A DNA stretch of 64,000 bases from JBGTLW01 sp041743835 (GCA_041743835.1 JBGTLW010000341.1:3212-67211); one strand, 5' to 3'; numbered from the stretch's first letter, positions 28,345 to 36,883 are shown. The notes: generated by a model not told the origin, from the sequence alone. A program made the numbers and translations.

Positions 28345-29715
28345 ATGACCGCGTTGTGGCAGAGCAAGATGGACGCCAACCGGGCCGCCGCCGAGCCCCT
28401 CGCGGTACGCATGCGCCCGCGGACGCTCGACGAGTTCGCGGGCCAGCAGCACTTCCTCGGGACGGGCAAGCTGCTGCGGCGGATGCTTGAAGCAGACCGG
28501 CTTACGTCCGTCATTTTCTATGGCCCACCCGGCACGGGCAAGACCACCCTCGCCGAGGTCATCGCCGCGACCAGTCAGCGTCACTTTGACCGTGGGAACG
28601 CCGCGGCCGTCGGCGTCAAGGATGTGCGTCTGGTGCTGGATAGCGCGCGTCAGAGGCTCGAACAGGACGGCCGGCGAACCATCTTTTTTCTTGACGAGAT
28701 CCACCGCTTCAACCGCGCCCAGCAGGATGTGCTGCTGGGGGATGTCGAGCGGGGGATCATCACGCTGATCGGCGCGACCACGGAGAACCCGTACTTCGCG
28801 GTCAACAGCGCGCTGGTGAGCCGGTCGCAGGTGTTCGCGTTCCTTCCGCTGACCGAGGACGACATCGCCGGGCTGATCCGCCGGGCCATCGCGGACCCCG
28901 CGCGTGGTTTCGGCGGGCTGGACGTGCGGATCGACGACGAGGCCATCGCGCACTGGGCCACCGCGTGCGATGGTGATGCCCGGCGGGCGCTCACGGCCCT
29001 TGAGATCGCGGTGCTCAGCTCGGGCAGGGAGAGTCAGGGCCCACAGGACACGGACTCGCCATCCCCGATCCACATCACCCTGGAGGCCGCGCAGGACTCG
29101 ATCCAGCAGAAGGCGGTGGTGTATGACGGCACGGGGGACGAGCACTACGACGCGATCTCCGCGTTCATCAAATCCATGCGGGGCAGCGACCCGGATGCCG
29201 CAGTCTATTGGTTGGCGAAGATGCTGGTCGCGGGCGAGGACCCGATGTTCATCGCCCGGCGGATCGCGATCCTTGCCAGCGAGGATGTGGGCAATGCCGA
29301 CCCGCGGGCACTGACCATTGCGGCGGCTGCCTACGACATCACCCACCGCATCGGTATGCCCGAGTGCCAGCTTACGCTTGCCCAGGCCGCGATTTACATG
29401 GCCACCGCGCCCAAGTCCAACGCCTGCACCGTCGCCATCGGCGAGGCGGCACGCGATGTCCGCGAGGGACGCACCATCCCCGTGCCCAAACACCTGCGCG
29501 ACGGCCACTACAAAGGCGCCAAAAACCTTGGGCACGGCGTGGGCTACGAATATGCCCATGACAGCGAGACCGGTTTCGTCGATCAGGACTACCTCGGCGT
29601 TGACAAGACCTACTACACTCCCACCCAAAGAGGCTACGAGCAGCGGATCACTGCGTTTCTGGAATGGGTCAATGAGCAACGCGCTCAGCCCCGCCCCACC
29701 AAGCCCGCCCCCTGA
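28345..29715 (+). CDS. rarA: Replication-associated recombination protein A (RarA/MgsA)
   Basis: This is a 456-aa AAA+ ATPase that acts at stalled replication forks. It has RMRPRTLDEFAGQQHFLG at the N-terminus, Walker A GPPGTGKTT, Walker B FFLDEIHRFNRAQQD, sensor 1 GATTENPYF, and the RarA C-terminal tetramerisation region (YDGTGDEHYDAISAFIKSMRGSDPDAA, ASEDVGNADP, VPKHLRDGHY). TATGAT (28333-28338) is exactly 6 bases before the ATG and there is no Shine-Dalgarno sequence, so a leaderless transcript is likely. The last codons run into a CCGGAA-rich repeat region. Confidence 0.96.
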   Translation: MTALWQSKMDANRAAAEPLAVRMRPRTLDEFAGQQHFLGTGKLLRRMLEADRLTSVIFYGPPGTGKTTLAEVIAATSQRHFDRGNAAAVGVKDVRLVLDSARQRLEQDGRRTIFFLDEIHRFNRAQQDVLLGDVERGIITLIGATTENPYFAVNSALVSRSQVFAFLPLTEDDIAGLIRRAIADPARGFGGLDVRIDDEAIAHWATACDGDARRALTALEIAVLSSGRESQGPQDTDSPSPIHITLEAAQDSIQQKAVVYDGTGDEHYDAISAFIKSMRGSDPDAAVYWLAKMLVAGEDPMFIARRIAILASEDVGNADPRALTIAAAAYDITHRIGMPECQLTLAQAAIYMATAPKSNACTVAIGEAARDVREGRTIPVPKHLRDGHYKGAKNLGHGVGYEYAHDSETGFVDQDYLGVDKTYYTPTQRGYEQRITAFLEWVNEQRAQPRPTKPAP

Positions 29716-29720
29716 CCCCC

Positions 29721-29793
29721 CGCCCCCGGAACCGGAACCCCCGGATCCCGACACGCGGCCCCTCGGACCCACTGCCCCCCGGAAGTTGCGGGG
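29721..29793. repeat. CCGGAA-rich degenerate repeat after rarA
   Basis: This stretch includes CCCCCGGAACCGGAACCCCCGG and CCCCCCGGAAGTTGCGGGG. It occupies the start of the 227-base gap between rarA and the L,D-transpeptidase gene. The GGAAGTTGCGG core also occurs, on the other strand, in nadD. Confidence 0.6.
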
Positions 29794-29821
29794 CCTGGTG
29801 CGACTGTGGGTGGTACTGGTA

Positions 29822-29904
29822 TTGAACTGTTGGCGTTCGAAAGCCTAGAATGCCGAAAGATACAACGAGGCTCCGCCCGTCCCGGCGGAAGGATGCCGCC
29901 TCTA
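29822..29904 (+). promoter_or_regulatory. Promoter and leader hairpin upstream of the L,D-transpeptidase gene
   Basis: TTGAAC (29822-29827), an 18-base spacer and TAGAAT (29846-29851) form a good promoter. The leader then contains a nested hairpin (GAGGC ... GCCTC enclosing TCCGCC/GGCGGA, about 29867-29904) ahead of the AAGGAG Shine-Dalgarno sequence. The role of the hairpin is unknown. Confidence 0.6.
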
Positions 29905-29942
29905 ACCCATGCTGTGTTCCTCCAACCGAAGGAGTGGTTGCG

Positions 29943-31118
29943 ATGGTACTTGGATCCCAAGCCCCGCGTGCCGAGTCGTCCCGCAGATACATGACCTCCT
30001 CCCGCCGGCGGGGGTCGCGGCGGGTACCGCTGGCTATCGTTGTGCTGGTGATCCTGGTGGCGGTGGTCTATTACTTCTGGCCCACCGGCGGAACCACCGA
30101 CGCGGCAACCAACCAGCAGAGCGCGCAGTCCCCCGAGCAAACCACAACAACGCAGAACGCGAACGCGGCGGCACAGCCAAGGCCTCAGGCGTCACCCAAC
30201 CAGCAGGCCCGGCCGAACCAGACGCCAGCGAGCCAGACGCCCGCAGCACCAACCAACGCGACCCCCCCGCCAGCGGCGAATAACGATCGCACCGCTGCGC
30301 CTCGCCCCCCAGTGGCAGTCAGCACCCCGACCCAGACGACGACCTCGGTCGCGGACAGGCGGGTCAAGGACGGGCTGGCGCTGCTTGCCGAGGGTCAGTT
30401 TGTCGCCGGACGGGCGATTCTCAGTGAGTTGCTCTTTGCAACCCCGGCCGTGCTCAGCCCCGCCGATGCCGACACCATCCGCGCGACGCTGGCGGATGTG
30501 AACAAAGGACTGATCTTCTCGCCCGAAGTCACGCCCAATGACCCGCTCGCGGAGCATTATGTGGTGAAGTCCGGCGATCGGCTCGCGAGGATCGCGCCGC
30601 TATACAAAGTGCCCTACCAGTTCATCGAGCTCATCAACGACACCCCGGCCGTGCGCATACGCGTGGACCAGCGGCTCAAGATGGTCAAGGGCCCGTTCCA
30701 CGCCCGCGTGTCCAAACGCGAGTACCGCATGGACCTGTTCCTGCGCGGGAGCAACGGCCTGCCGATCTACGTCACATCAGTACCCGTGGGCCTGGGCGAA
30801 GACGACTCAACACCGCTGGGCATGTGGCGAATCAAGGCGGGCTCCAAGGTACAGAACCCCGACTGGCGCAACCCACGCACCGGTGAGTACTTCAGGGCAG
30901 ACGACCCGAAAAACCCCATCGGTGAGTATTGGCTCGCGCTCGAAGGACTCGACGATAACACCCGCAACGTCACCGGCTACGGCATCCACGGCACCATCGA
31001 TCAAGACTCTATCGGCGACCAGCGCTCCATGGGCTGCATCCGCCTCCGCGATGAGGACATCAAGCTCATGTTTAAGATGCTGACCGACGGCGAAAGTACT
31101 GTGGAAATTGTGCGGTGA
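29943..31118 (+). CDS. LysM-containing L,D-transpeptidase (YkuD domain)
   Basis: This 391-aa cell-wall enzyme forms 3-3 crosslinks or attaches proteins to peptidoglycan. Order: an N-terminal membrane anchor (VPLAIVVLVILVAVVYYFW), a Gln/Thr/Pro/Ala-rich linker of about 90 residues, a helical region, a LysM domain (YVVKSGDRLARIAPLYKVP) and a C-terminal YkuD domain. The catalytic His/Cys motif is HGTIDQDSIGDQRSMGCIRL. It supports a peptidoglycan wall in this organism. AAGGAGT 8 bases upstream fixes ATG 29943. A terminator follows. Confidence 0.94.
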   Translation: MVLGSQAPRAESSRRYMTSSRRRGSRRVPLAIVVLVILVAVVYYFWPTGGTTDAATNQQSAQSPEQTTTTQNANAAAQPRPQASPNQQARPNQTPASQTPAAPTNATPPPAANNDRTAAPRPPVAVSTPTQTTTSVADRRVKDGLALLAEGQFVAGRAILSELLFATPAVLSPADADTIRATLADVNKGLIFSPEVTPNDPLAEHYVVKSGDRLARIAPLYKVPYQFIELINDTPAVRIRVDQRLKMVKGPFHARVSKREYRMDLFLRGSNGLPIYVTSVPVGLGEDDSTPLGMWRIKAGSKVQNPDWRNPRTGEYFRADDPKNPIGEYWLALEGLDDNTRNVTGYGIHGTIDQDSIGDQRSMGCIRLRDEDIKLMFKMLTDGESTVEIVR

Positions 31119-31133
31119 TGATGGGAGGCCGAG

Positions 31134-31160
31134 GCCGAGGGATGGCGATCCCTCGGCTTT
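31134..31160. terminator. Hairpin terminator between convergent genes
   Basis: A perfect 10-base stem GCCGAGGGAT / ATCCCTCGGC with loop GGCG is followed by TTT. It lies 15 bases after the L,D-transpeptidase stop and before the convergent cysH stop. The T run is short. Confidence 0.75.
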
Positions 31161-31170
31161 GGCGTAGTGT

Positions 31171-31199
31171 CCCCTGGGAAGTTCCGGGGGGGGGGGGGG
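31171..31199. repeat. GGAAGTTCC core followed by a run of 14 G
   Basis: CCCCTGGGAAGTTCC runs into 14 consecutive G residues (31186-31199) that end at the first base of the cysH stop codon. This is the longest homopolymer I noticed in the window. Confidence 0.85.
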
Positions 31200-31961
31200 T
31201 TAGAGCATACTGGCGTCGCGGGATGCGGACTCTTCGGGGGTTGCGGGCATGTGGAGGCCGCACTCTTGTTTCAACCCGCCGAACCTGCCCTCTCGCTCGT
31301 GTTGACCCGCGGTGATGGGTAGCGTGTTGTACCAGTCGCCGACTGACGCGTAGCCCTTGTCACGCAGCGGGTGGTACGGCAGGTCGTGAGCTTTGAGGTA
31401 GTCGTGGATGTCCTTCGAGGTCCACGCCAATATCGGGTGGACCTTGTGTCGGCCACGCTGCAAGACGACCGGGGTCAGGTCCTGTCGGGTCTCGGTCTGA
31501 CCCCTGCGGAGGCCCGCCAGGGTTGCGGTTGCGCCGAGTTCATCGAGCGCCCGCTCCATCGGCTCGACTTTGTGGATTTGATCGAGCTTATCCAGATCAG
31601 CGGGGTCGCCGGTCTCCCACAGCTTGCCGTAGCGTGCCAACGTCCACGCGGCACTGTGCGCGGGTTGATACACCTTGAGGTTCAGCTTCAGCTTCAGCGT
31701 CAATTCGTCGGCAAACTTGTACGTGTCCAGGAAGTGGAAGCCCGTGTCGATGAAAATGACCGGGATATCGGGCACCACCCGCGTGACCAGGTGCAGCATC
31801 ACCGCCGACTGCACCCCGAAGCTGGTGGACATGACCAGCCCCTGACCAAACGCCTCCGCAGCCCACGCCACCACCCGCGACGCCTCCGCGGACGCAAGCT
31901 GGGCGTTGACGGCTGGCAGGTCGATCGGCTGATGGGGAAGGTCGGTCGTCACGGTCGGCAT
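31200..31961 (-). CDS. cysH: Phosphoadenylyl-sulfate reductase
   Basis: CysH reduces PAPS to sulfite with thioredoxin in assimilatory sulfate reduction. The 253-aa chain has MSTSFGVQSAVMLHL (PP-loop), VIFIDTGFHF, the GLRRGQTETR substrate loop, VHPILAWTSKDI, and the catalytic KQECGLH near the C-terminus. The paired CC motifs that bind an iron-sulfur cluster in APS reductases are missing, so PAPS is the expected substrate. With cysE at 19.8 kb it forms the cysteine synthesis set. No sulfite reductase or sulfate adenylyltransferase gene is adjacent. Confidence 0.95.
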   Translation of the reverse strand: MPTVTTDLPHQPIDLPAVNAQLASAEASRVVAWAAEAFGQGLVMSTSFGVQSAVMLHLVTRVVPDIPVIFIDTGFHFLDTYKFADELTLKLKLNLKVYQPAHSAAWTLARYGKLWETGDPADLDKLDQIHKVEPMERALDELGATATLAGLRRGQTETRQDLTPVVLQRGRHKVHPILAWTSKDIHDYLKAHDLPYHPLRDKGYASVGDWYNTLPITAGQHEREGRFGGLKQECGLHMPATPEESASRDASML

Positions 31962-32071
31962 GCTTGTGGTTCTTCGGTGCTTTTCGAGTGCGCCCGCACC
32001 CCCGCGGGTGCATGGGCTGGTTGGGGTGAGGCATCATAGGGCGTACACGGCAGAACGGCTAGAATCCCCTC

Positions 32072-32563
32072 ATGACCATCGCTTGTGTGGGACTTGGCTC
32101 GAACCTCGGCGATCGGCGGGCGCACCTGGCGCTGGCGGAGCTTCGGTTGCGCGCCGCGGCGGGGGTGGCGGCGGTGCGGATGAGCGAGGCGATCGAGACC
32201 GAGCCGGTCGGCCCGGTGGCCCAGGGGCGATTCCTCAATGCCGCGGCAGCGATCGACACGACGCTAGACGCCCGCGCGTTGTTGGCACTGCTGCGGTCCA
32301 TCGAGGCCGAGGCCGGACGCAGCGACACGGTCAATCGCGTCCGCTGGGGGCCGCGTGAGTTGGACCTGGATATCCTGCTGTTCGGCGATCAGGTCATCGA
32401 CGAGCCGGGGCTAAGCGTGCCGCACCCGCGGATGCACGAGCGCGCGTTTGTGCTCGAGCCCCTGGCCCAGATCGCGCCTGATACGGTACACCCAAAGCTT
32501 GGCCACACGGTGGCGTCGCTGTGGGCACAACTGCAAGCGAAGGAATCGTGCCATGGCCAATGA
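32072..32563 (+). CDS. folK: 2-amino-4-hydroxy-6-hydroxymethyldihydropteridine pyrophosphokinase
   Basis: FolK transfers pyrophosphate from ATP to hydroxymethyl-dihydropterin in folate synthesis. The 163-aa chain shows GLGSNLGDRRAHL, the RWGPRELDLDILLFGD signature and PHPRMHERAFVLEPLAQI. Length is normal. TAGAAT (32060-32065) lies exactly 6 bases before the ATG and there is no Shine-Dalgarno sequence, so it is likely leaderless. The end overlaps queE by 11 bases, linking two pterin/GTP-derived pathways in one operon. Confidence 0.96.
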   Translation: MTIACVGLGSNLGDRRAHLALAELRLRAAAGVAAVRMSEAIETEPVGPVAQGRFLNAAAAIDTTLDARALLALLRSIEAEAGRSDTVNRVRWGPRELDLDILLFGDQVIDEPGLSVPHPRMHERAFVLEPLAQIAPDTVHPKLGHTVASLWAQLQAKESCHGQ

Positions 32564-33254
32564 CACGCTGATGATTAACGAGATTTTCTACTCGATCCAG
32601 GGCGAGAGCACCTGGTCGGGTCGGCCGTGCGTGTTCGTCCGCCTCATGGGCTGCCACCTCCGGTGCCTCTATTGCGACACCGAGTACGCCTTCCACGAGG
32701 GCGGCCGCCGGGCGCTCGACGACATTCTGGATGAGGTCCGCGTGATCGGCCGGGGCTGCGAACTTGTCGAAGTCACCGGCGGCGAGCCGCTGCTCCAGCC
32801 CAACGTCCACCCGCTCATGCAGCGCCTCTGCGATGAAGGCTACACCGTGCTCATCGAAACCAGCGGCGCGTGCGACATCAGCCCCTGCGACCCGCGCGTC
32901 ATCCGCATCATGGACCTCAAAACCCCCGGCAGCGGCGAAGCAGACCGTAACCACTGGCCCAACCTCGACCAACTCACGCCCCGCGACGAAGTCAAGTTCG
33001 TCCTCACCGGCCGGGCCGACTACGACTGGGCCCGCGATGTGATTCTCAGTCACCAACTACGCGACAAGGTGAATGCGGTGCTGCTCAGCGCGGTCCACGA
33101 AATCCCGCCCGGCCGAGAACTCCCGGGGGCAGATGGCCTGTCGCTGGCCGACCTCACCCAATGGCTGCTCGACGACCCCGAGCTGGCCAGGTGCGTCCGC
33201 GTGCAGACCCAGTTGCACAAAATCATCTGGGACCCCACGATGCGTGGTGTGTGA
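32553..33254 (+). CDS. queE: 7-carboxy-7-deazaguanine synthase
   Basis: QueE is a radical SAM enzyme that makes 7-carboxy-7-deazaguanine, a step to queuosine and other 7-deazapurines. The 233-aa chain has the NEIFYSIQGES opening and the cluster motif C34-x3-C38-x2-C41 (GCHLRCLYCDTEYAF). VTGGEPLLQPNV and the late DEVKFVLTGR follow. The start at 32553 is supported by AAGGA 9 bases upstream, although it lies inside the folK 3' end. No queC, queD or queF is nearby, so whether it serves queuosine or DNA modification cannot be told here. Confidence 0.95.
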   Translation: MANDTLMINEIFYSIQGESTWSGRPCVFVRLMGCHLRCLYCDTEYAFHEGGRRALDDILDEVRVIGRGCELVEVTGGEPLLQPNVHPLMQRLCDEGYTVLIETSGACDISPCDPRVIRIMDLKTPGSGEADRNHWPNLDQLTPRDEVKFVLTGRADYDWARDVILSHQLRDKVNAVLLSAVHEIPPGRELPGADGLSLADLTQWLLDDPELARCVRVQTQLHKIIWDPTMRGV

Positions 33255-33269
33255 GAGTTCGTTCCTATT

Positions 33270-33419
33270 GCGACGCTACTACAGAGCCGTCGCGTCGGGC
33301 TTGTATCCTGTCCGAGCCGTCGCGTCCCCGCGACGGGGCCGACGCAGTCGGCAACTTCCGCACCCATAGCCCGCAGACCACGCGGGCTGATCGCCCGCCC
33401 CGCCTCGGGGACGAGGCGG
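33270..33419. repeat. Block of four GC-rich hairpins between queE and psd
   Basis: The 217-base gap after queE holds four tandem stem-loops: GCGACG/CGTCGC (33270-33293), CCGTCGCG/CGCGACGG (33317-33336), AGCCCGC/GCGGGCT (33368-33388) and CCGCCTC/GAGGCGG (33400-33419). GAGCCGTCGCGTC is present twice, 30 bases apart (33284, 33314). None has a T run. The third hairpin shares ATAGCCCGCAGAC with the element at 15303. It may be a REP-like repeat cluster or a strong convergent terminator region. Confidence 0.7.
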
Positions 33420-33471
33420 CTCGGTGAAGCGTGACGCTGGCGGGTGGACAAGGCAGTGGTGACAAATCGAG

Positions 33472-34212
33472 TCATGAAACGGCGGTCCAAGTCTGCGTCG
33501 CCTGCTCCGCCTGCTCAGCCGTTTCATCCATCTCGTCGCCGTCCTCGATGGAGGGCGAGATCGGGGTGACCGTGGCGAGGACCGTGACGCCGGCCCGCAC
33601 CTTCTGGCCACGCCCGACCGAGACTTTTGGCCGCAATGCCGCGGGCAGGTAAACCTCGGTCGTCGAGCCCAGCTTGATCAGCCCCAGCCGCTGGCCCCGC
33701 TGGAGGATCGCGCCCTCTTCCACGGTGCAGACGACCGTCCGCGCCAGCGCCCCAGCCACCTGACGCACGGCCGCGATGGGATGGCCCTTCACCGGGTGCT
33801 CCAGCACGATCAGATTGCTCTCGTTGACCTCCGCGGAGTCGGGGTTGAGGGCGTTGCGGTGCTCGCCGTCCTTGTGCGTGATGCTGGTGACCTTGCCGTG
33901 GCACGGGGAGCGGTTGATGTGGACATCGAAGACCGACAGGAAGATGCGGACGCAGGTCGCCGGGCCGTTAAGTGGCTCGTAGTGCTCCACCTCATGCACC
34001 GAGCTGACGCGGCCGTCTGCGGGGGCGATGATGGCGTTTCGCTGGGAGGGGATGGCCCGGTCCGGGTCGCGGAAGAACAACACGCCACCGGCACCGGCAA
34101 TCAGCACCAGTGGGATCGGCCACCACCAGCCCAGGATGCCAAACGCCACAGACACCAGCACCGAGATGCCGATGATCGTGAGCCATTCCATTCTCGCGTG
34201 CGGGCTGAGCAT
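33472..34212 (-). CDS. psd: Phosphatidylserine decarboxylase
   Basis: Psd makes phosphatidylethanolamine from phosphatidylserine with a self-generated pyruvoyl group. The 246-aa protein has two N-terminal membrane segments, then FFRDPDRAIP, APADGRVSSV, IFLSVFDVHINRSPCHG, and the self-cleavage LGST motif in GLIKLGSTTEVYLP (Gly-Ser cleavage expected). This is the short bacterial type, though the C-terminal tail of about 25 Glu/Asp/Thr-rich residues is unusual. An alternative ATG is at 34191. No pssA gene is adjacent. Confidence 0.93.
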   Translation of the reverse strand: MLSPHARMEWLTIIGISVLVSVAFGILGWWWPIPLVLIAGAGGVLFFRDPDRAIPSQRNAIIAPADGRVSSVHEVEHYEPLNGPATCVRIFLSVFDVHINRSPCHGKVTSITHKDGEHRNALNPDSAEVNESNLIVLEHPVKGHPIAAVRQVAGALARTVVCTVEEGAILQRGQRLGLIKLGSTTEVYLPAALRPKVSVGRGQKVRAGVTVLATVTPISPSIEDGDEMDETAEQAEQATQTWTAVS

Positions 34213-34252
34213 GTTTCAATAGGTCGGCCGGGCGGGGCCTGGATCGGTAAAG

Positions 34253-34276
34253 AAAACCGACGGCACTGGCCGTCGG
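34253..34276 (-). terminator. Rho-independent terminator
   Basis: On the minus strand an 8-base perfect stem CCGACGGC/GCCGTCGG with loop CAGT is followed by TTTTCTTT. It terminates the 34336-35238 gene and separates it from psd. Confidence 0.85.
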
Positions 34277-34335
34277 CGTAGGTTAGAACTTGGAGCACAT
34301 CCTCCGCGTGACGCGGGGCAGTGCCATGACCGGAG

Positions 34336-35238
34336 TTACTTCGTGCCGCTCATCGCTTTGCCGACGAACATCCCCACCACGCCGAAGATGATGGAGACCA
34401 CCAGCAGCCCGCCGCACCACAGGTAAAGCATGTTCGCGTCCTGTGTCATCAGCGAGGTGACCTGGCTCCGCGCCCCGGCCAGGGCGGCGATCACCACCAT
34501 CAGCCCCAGCACCAGCGTGATCATCGTCCCGAAGAACAGGCCCGATGTCAGGCCAGACCCAGCCGGATCGTAAGCCTCCGGCGCGCTGTACGTCACCGGT
34601 GCCGATTGCGTAGCTGCGGAAGACGTGGGGATCACCGATGATGGCTCGCCGAGGTTCTCCAGGCCCGATGGCCCCGAGGCCCCGGTCTCCATCGAGAGCG
34701 CACCATCGAACACGCCGGATGAACCTGCGGCCGAGTCCAGCTTGGCGTCCGACGCTTCGCCCGAGCCGGGGTAGATTTCATCGAGCAACTCGGCACCAAG
34801 CGAGGTGTCGTCTGACTCGCGGGTCAGGTCCAGGAGGCCCGAGCCGGAGCCGACCGATTCCAGTGCCAGGTCTTCATCGGAAATCGAGGAGGCGGTGACC
34901 TGCGTCTGCGCCATCGGGTCGGCGTGGTCGATCTCGCCGGCATCGAAGACGGAGATGCCGGTCGCTTCGCGTGGGTCTTCCCGGCGGGAGGGCGGCGCGG
35001 GCTTGCCGGTGTCTGAGCGGAGGTCGATCGCGTCGGTGTCACCGGAGTCCGCGAGCGAGATGCCGGTGCCCGATGCCCCGCTGCCCGCCAGCGCATCCAC
35101 CTGGTCACGCTTGAACATCAGGCGGTCGCGGTCACGGAACTGCTGGAGCTTGCCGTCCGACGCCATCTGCTTGATGGTGTCCGGCCCGAGTCCCAGTTTT
35201 TCAGCGGCTTCTTCGAGCGTATAGAACATCTTGGCCAT
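34336..35238 (-). CDS. Membrane-tailed helix-turn-helix (excisionase-type) protein
   Basis: This 300-aa protein starts with a MerR/excisionase-type winged HTH (MFYTLEEAAEKLGLGPDTIKQMASDGKLQQFRDRDRLMFKRDQVDAL, residues 4-50). About 160 residues of Ser/Gly/Asp/Glu-rich disordered sequence follow. The C-terminus has two hydrophobic membrane segments (TSGLFFGTMITLVLGLMVVIAAL and LYLWCGGLLVVSIIFGVVGMFVG). The DNA-binding-like head on a membrane tail suggests a tethered regulator or a structural protein; the function is unknown. It has its own promoter and terminator, so it is monocistronic. Confidence 0.8.
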   Translation of the reverse strand: MAKMFYTLEEAAEKLGLGPDTIKQMASDGKLQQFRDRDRLMFKRDQVDALAGSGASGTGISLADSGDTDAIDLRSDTGKPAPPSRREDPREATGISVFDAGEIDHADPMAQTQVTASSISDEDLALESVGSGSGLLDLTRESDDTSLGAELLDEIYPGSGEASDAKLDSAAGSSGVFDGALSMETGASGPSGLENLGEPSSVIPTSSAATQSAPVTYSAPEAYDPAGSGLTSGLFFGTMITLVLGLMVVIAALAGARSQVTSLMTQDANMLYLWCGGLLVVSIIFGVVGMFVGKAMSGTK

Positions 35239-35334
35239 GCGTATTGACTCCGTTTACGAAACCTTTCGGCTGGCTAAACACCCGCCGAGCCATGCCCGGG
35301 AAATAACCTACCCAAGCAAGAGGCCTGTCGATTT

Positions 35335-35363
35335 ATCATAAGTCCTTTAGTGGACAATCACAA
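35335..35363 (-). promoter_or_regulatory. Sigma70-type promoter for the HTH membrane protein
   Basis: On the minus strand TTGTGA (35358-35363), a 17-base spacer and TATGAT (35335-35340). The spacer contains a small palindrome GTCC-N6-GGAC, a possible operator. The leader is about 90 bases and ends with GGAG before the ATG. The rest of the 35239-35437 gap holds nothing I recognise. Confidence 0.7.
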
Positions 35364-35437
35364 GGCCTGTGTGTGAGCCAGACGATCCGGTCTCAAGACG
35401 CCCCGCCGGGAACGCCTCACGCTGTTACCCAACGGGG

Positions 35438-36883
35438 TTAACCCGCGTTGGGGAGCTGCGCGCTGTAGTTGTTTAAGGCGTTTCTAATCTGCTCAACAGC
35501 GTTCTTCGTGGCCTCTCCGCTGTAGGACCGCTCGGCCTGGGTCGTGGCGTCACTGATGACAGTCTGGGCTTCGGTGACCAGGGCGTCCCGCTGCTGCACA
35601 AGTGTCGGCTGTGCCTGAGCGATGGCGGAGTCCGCGGGGACACCGGTACGCCGGAGGCCGTCGGTCAAGGTCTGCGTGAGCTTGGCCATGGACTGGGCGG
35701 CGATGGCGTGCTGCGTCACCACGCCAGCCAGATCAGCGCGGGCGGTGAGCAGGTCCAGGTTGAGGGAATCGCGGGCGTCGGCTGGGGCGTGCTTCAGCGC
35801 AGTTTCGATACGTTCGATGGCTTTGTTGATCTTCTCACGCGTCTGCTCTAACGGCTGCACCACCTGACTCTGATACTCGGCGGTCAGGGCTTCAAAACGG
35901 GTCAGCAGTTCCTCGAATCGCTTGTCACGCTCGGCCTGGTGCAGCCGTTGCATGGTCTGCGTGTCGGCAAGGCGTTTGGCGGCGGTGTCGCGGTGCTGGG
36001 TGACTTCGTTGAGTGACTTGGTGATGGAATCAAGCCGATCCTTCACGCCGCTGATGCTGACCTCAAGCCCGGCGATCGCGAGCGCGTGGCTGTCGGCTTG
36101 GATCGACGCGACGCTGGCTTCACGCTTGGCCGCCGACTCCTGATCCAGGAAATCGAAATGGGCTTCACCTTCCACCACAAACGCTTCTTGGGCAAATGCC
36201 AGAGCCTCGGCGGTTTTCTTCATCGCGAGGCTGCGCTGGGCTTTCTCCTTGGCCTGCTCGGATTCCAGTTCTGCTGTCAACGTGCGGTGCTGATTGTCCA
36301 GCGTATCGCGTTGCTCGGTCAGGGATGCGATCTCGCGGTTGAGCGTGGTGAGGAGCTCGGCGTCGTTCTGGTTCAGCACGGAACCTGCGGCATCGGTGCG
36401 TTCGATGACCGCGAGCAGATCGAGCAGTTGAGAAGAGAAGGCGGCCACCAACTGGGTCGCGGCATCGGAAGCGGCGAGTTGCTGGTGACGTGCTGCGGAC
36501 AGGTTGATGCCCGCGAGCAGCTTAAGGGCTGTGGCCTTCTGCCCGTCCGATGAGCCGGTGCTTGTCGCCACGGTCTGGAGGTCTTGGATAGCCTTATTCA
36601 GTTCCTCTTGGCGGTACTCATAACGGACGACCTGGTTCTCAAGCGCGACATTCTGCCCACCCTGCGCGTACGCGGGGTTAGCCAGCTTGTACTCGGCGGA
36701 CACAAAGCCAGCCTCGGCATGCGCGATCGTCGCGGCGGCGTTCTCCAGGACAGCCTGCATGCCCGTGACGTTGGCGGCACGCTCATCGCAGCCTGTGGAC
36801 CCGAGCATCACGGCAAGCGCCAGCGCAGCCGGTGAGCCGCAGCGTGAGAAGGTGGTGAACAGGGTCGGGCGGGATGAATCCAT
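35438..36883 (-). CDS. Exported coiled-coil lipoprotein
   Basis: This 481-aa protein has a lipoprotein-type signal (hydrophobic AALALAVMLG, then STGC as lipobox with Cys about residue 32). The mature part is almost entirely helical heptad sequence rich in Ala, Gln, Leu, Glu and Thr, for example LNREIASLTEQRDTLDNQHRTLTAELESEQAKEKAQ. No enzymatic domain is visible. Such proteins may bridge periplasmic structures. ATG 36883 is chosen as it starts the signal peptide. It follows the 36959-38143 gene by 75 bases on the same strand, so they probably form an operon. Confidence 0.75.
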   Translation of the reverse strand: MDSSRPTLFTTFSRCGSPAALALAVMLGSTGCDERAANVTGMQAVLENAAATIAHAEAGFVSAEYKLANPAYAQGGQNVALENQVVRYEYRQEELNKAIQDLQTVATSTGSSDGQKATALKLLAGINLSAARHQQLAASDAATQLVAAFSSQLLDLLAVIERTDAAGSVLNQNDAELLTTLNREIASLTEQRDTLDNQHRTLTAELESEQAKEKAQRSLAMKKTAEALAFAQEAFVVEGEAHFDFLDQESAAKREASVASIQADSHALAIAGLEVSISGVKDRLDSITKSLNEVTQHRDTAAKRLADTQTMQRLHQAERDKRFEELLTRFEALTAEYQSQVVQPLEQTREKINKAIERIETALKHAPADARDSLNLDLLTARADLAGVVTQHAIAAQSMAKLTQTLTDGLRRTGVPADSAIAQAQPTLVQQRDALVTEAQTVISDATTQAERSYSGEATKNAVEQIRNALNNYSAQLPNAG

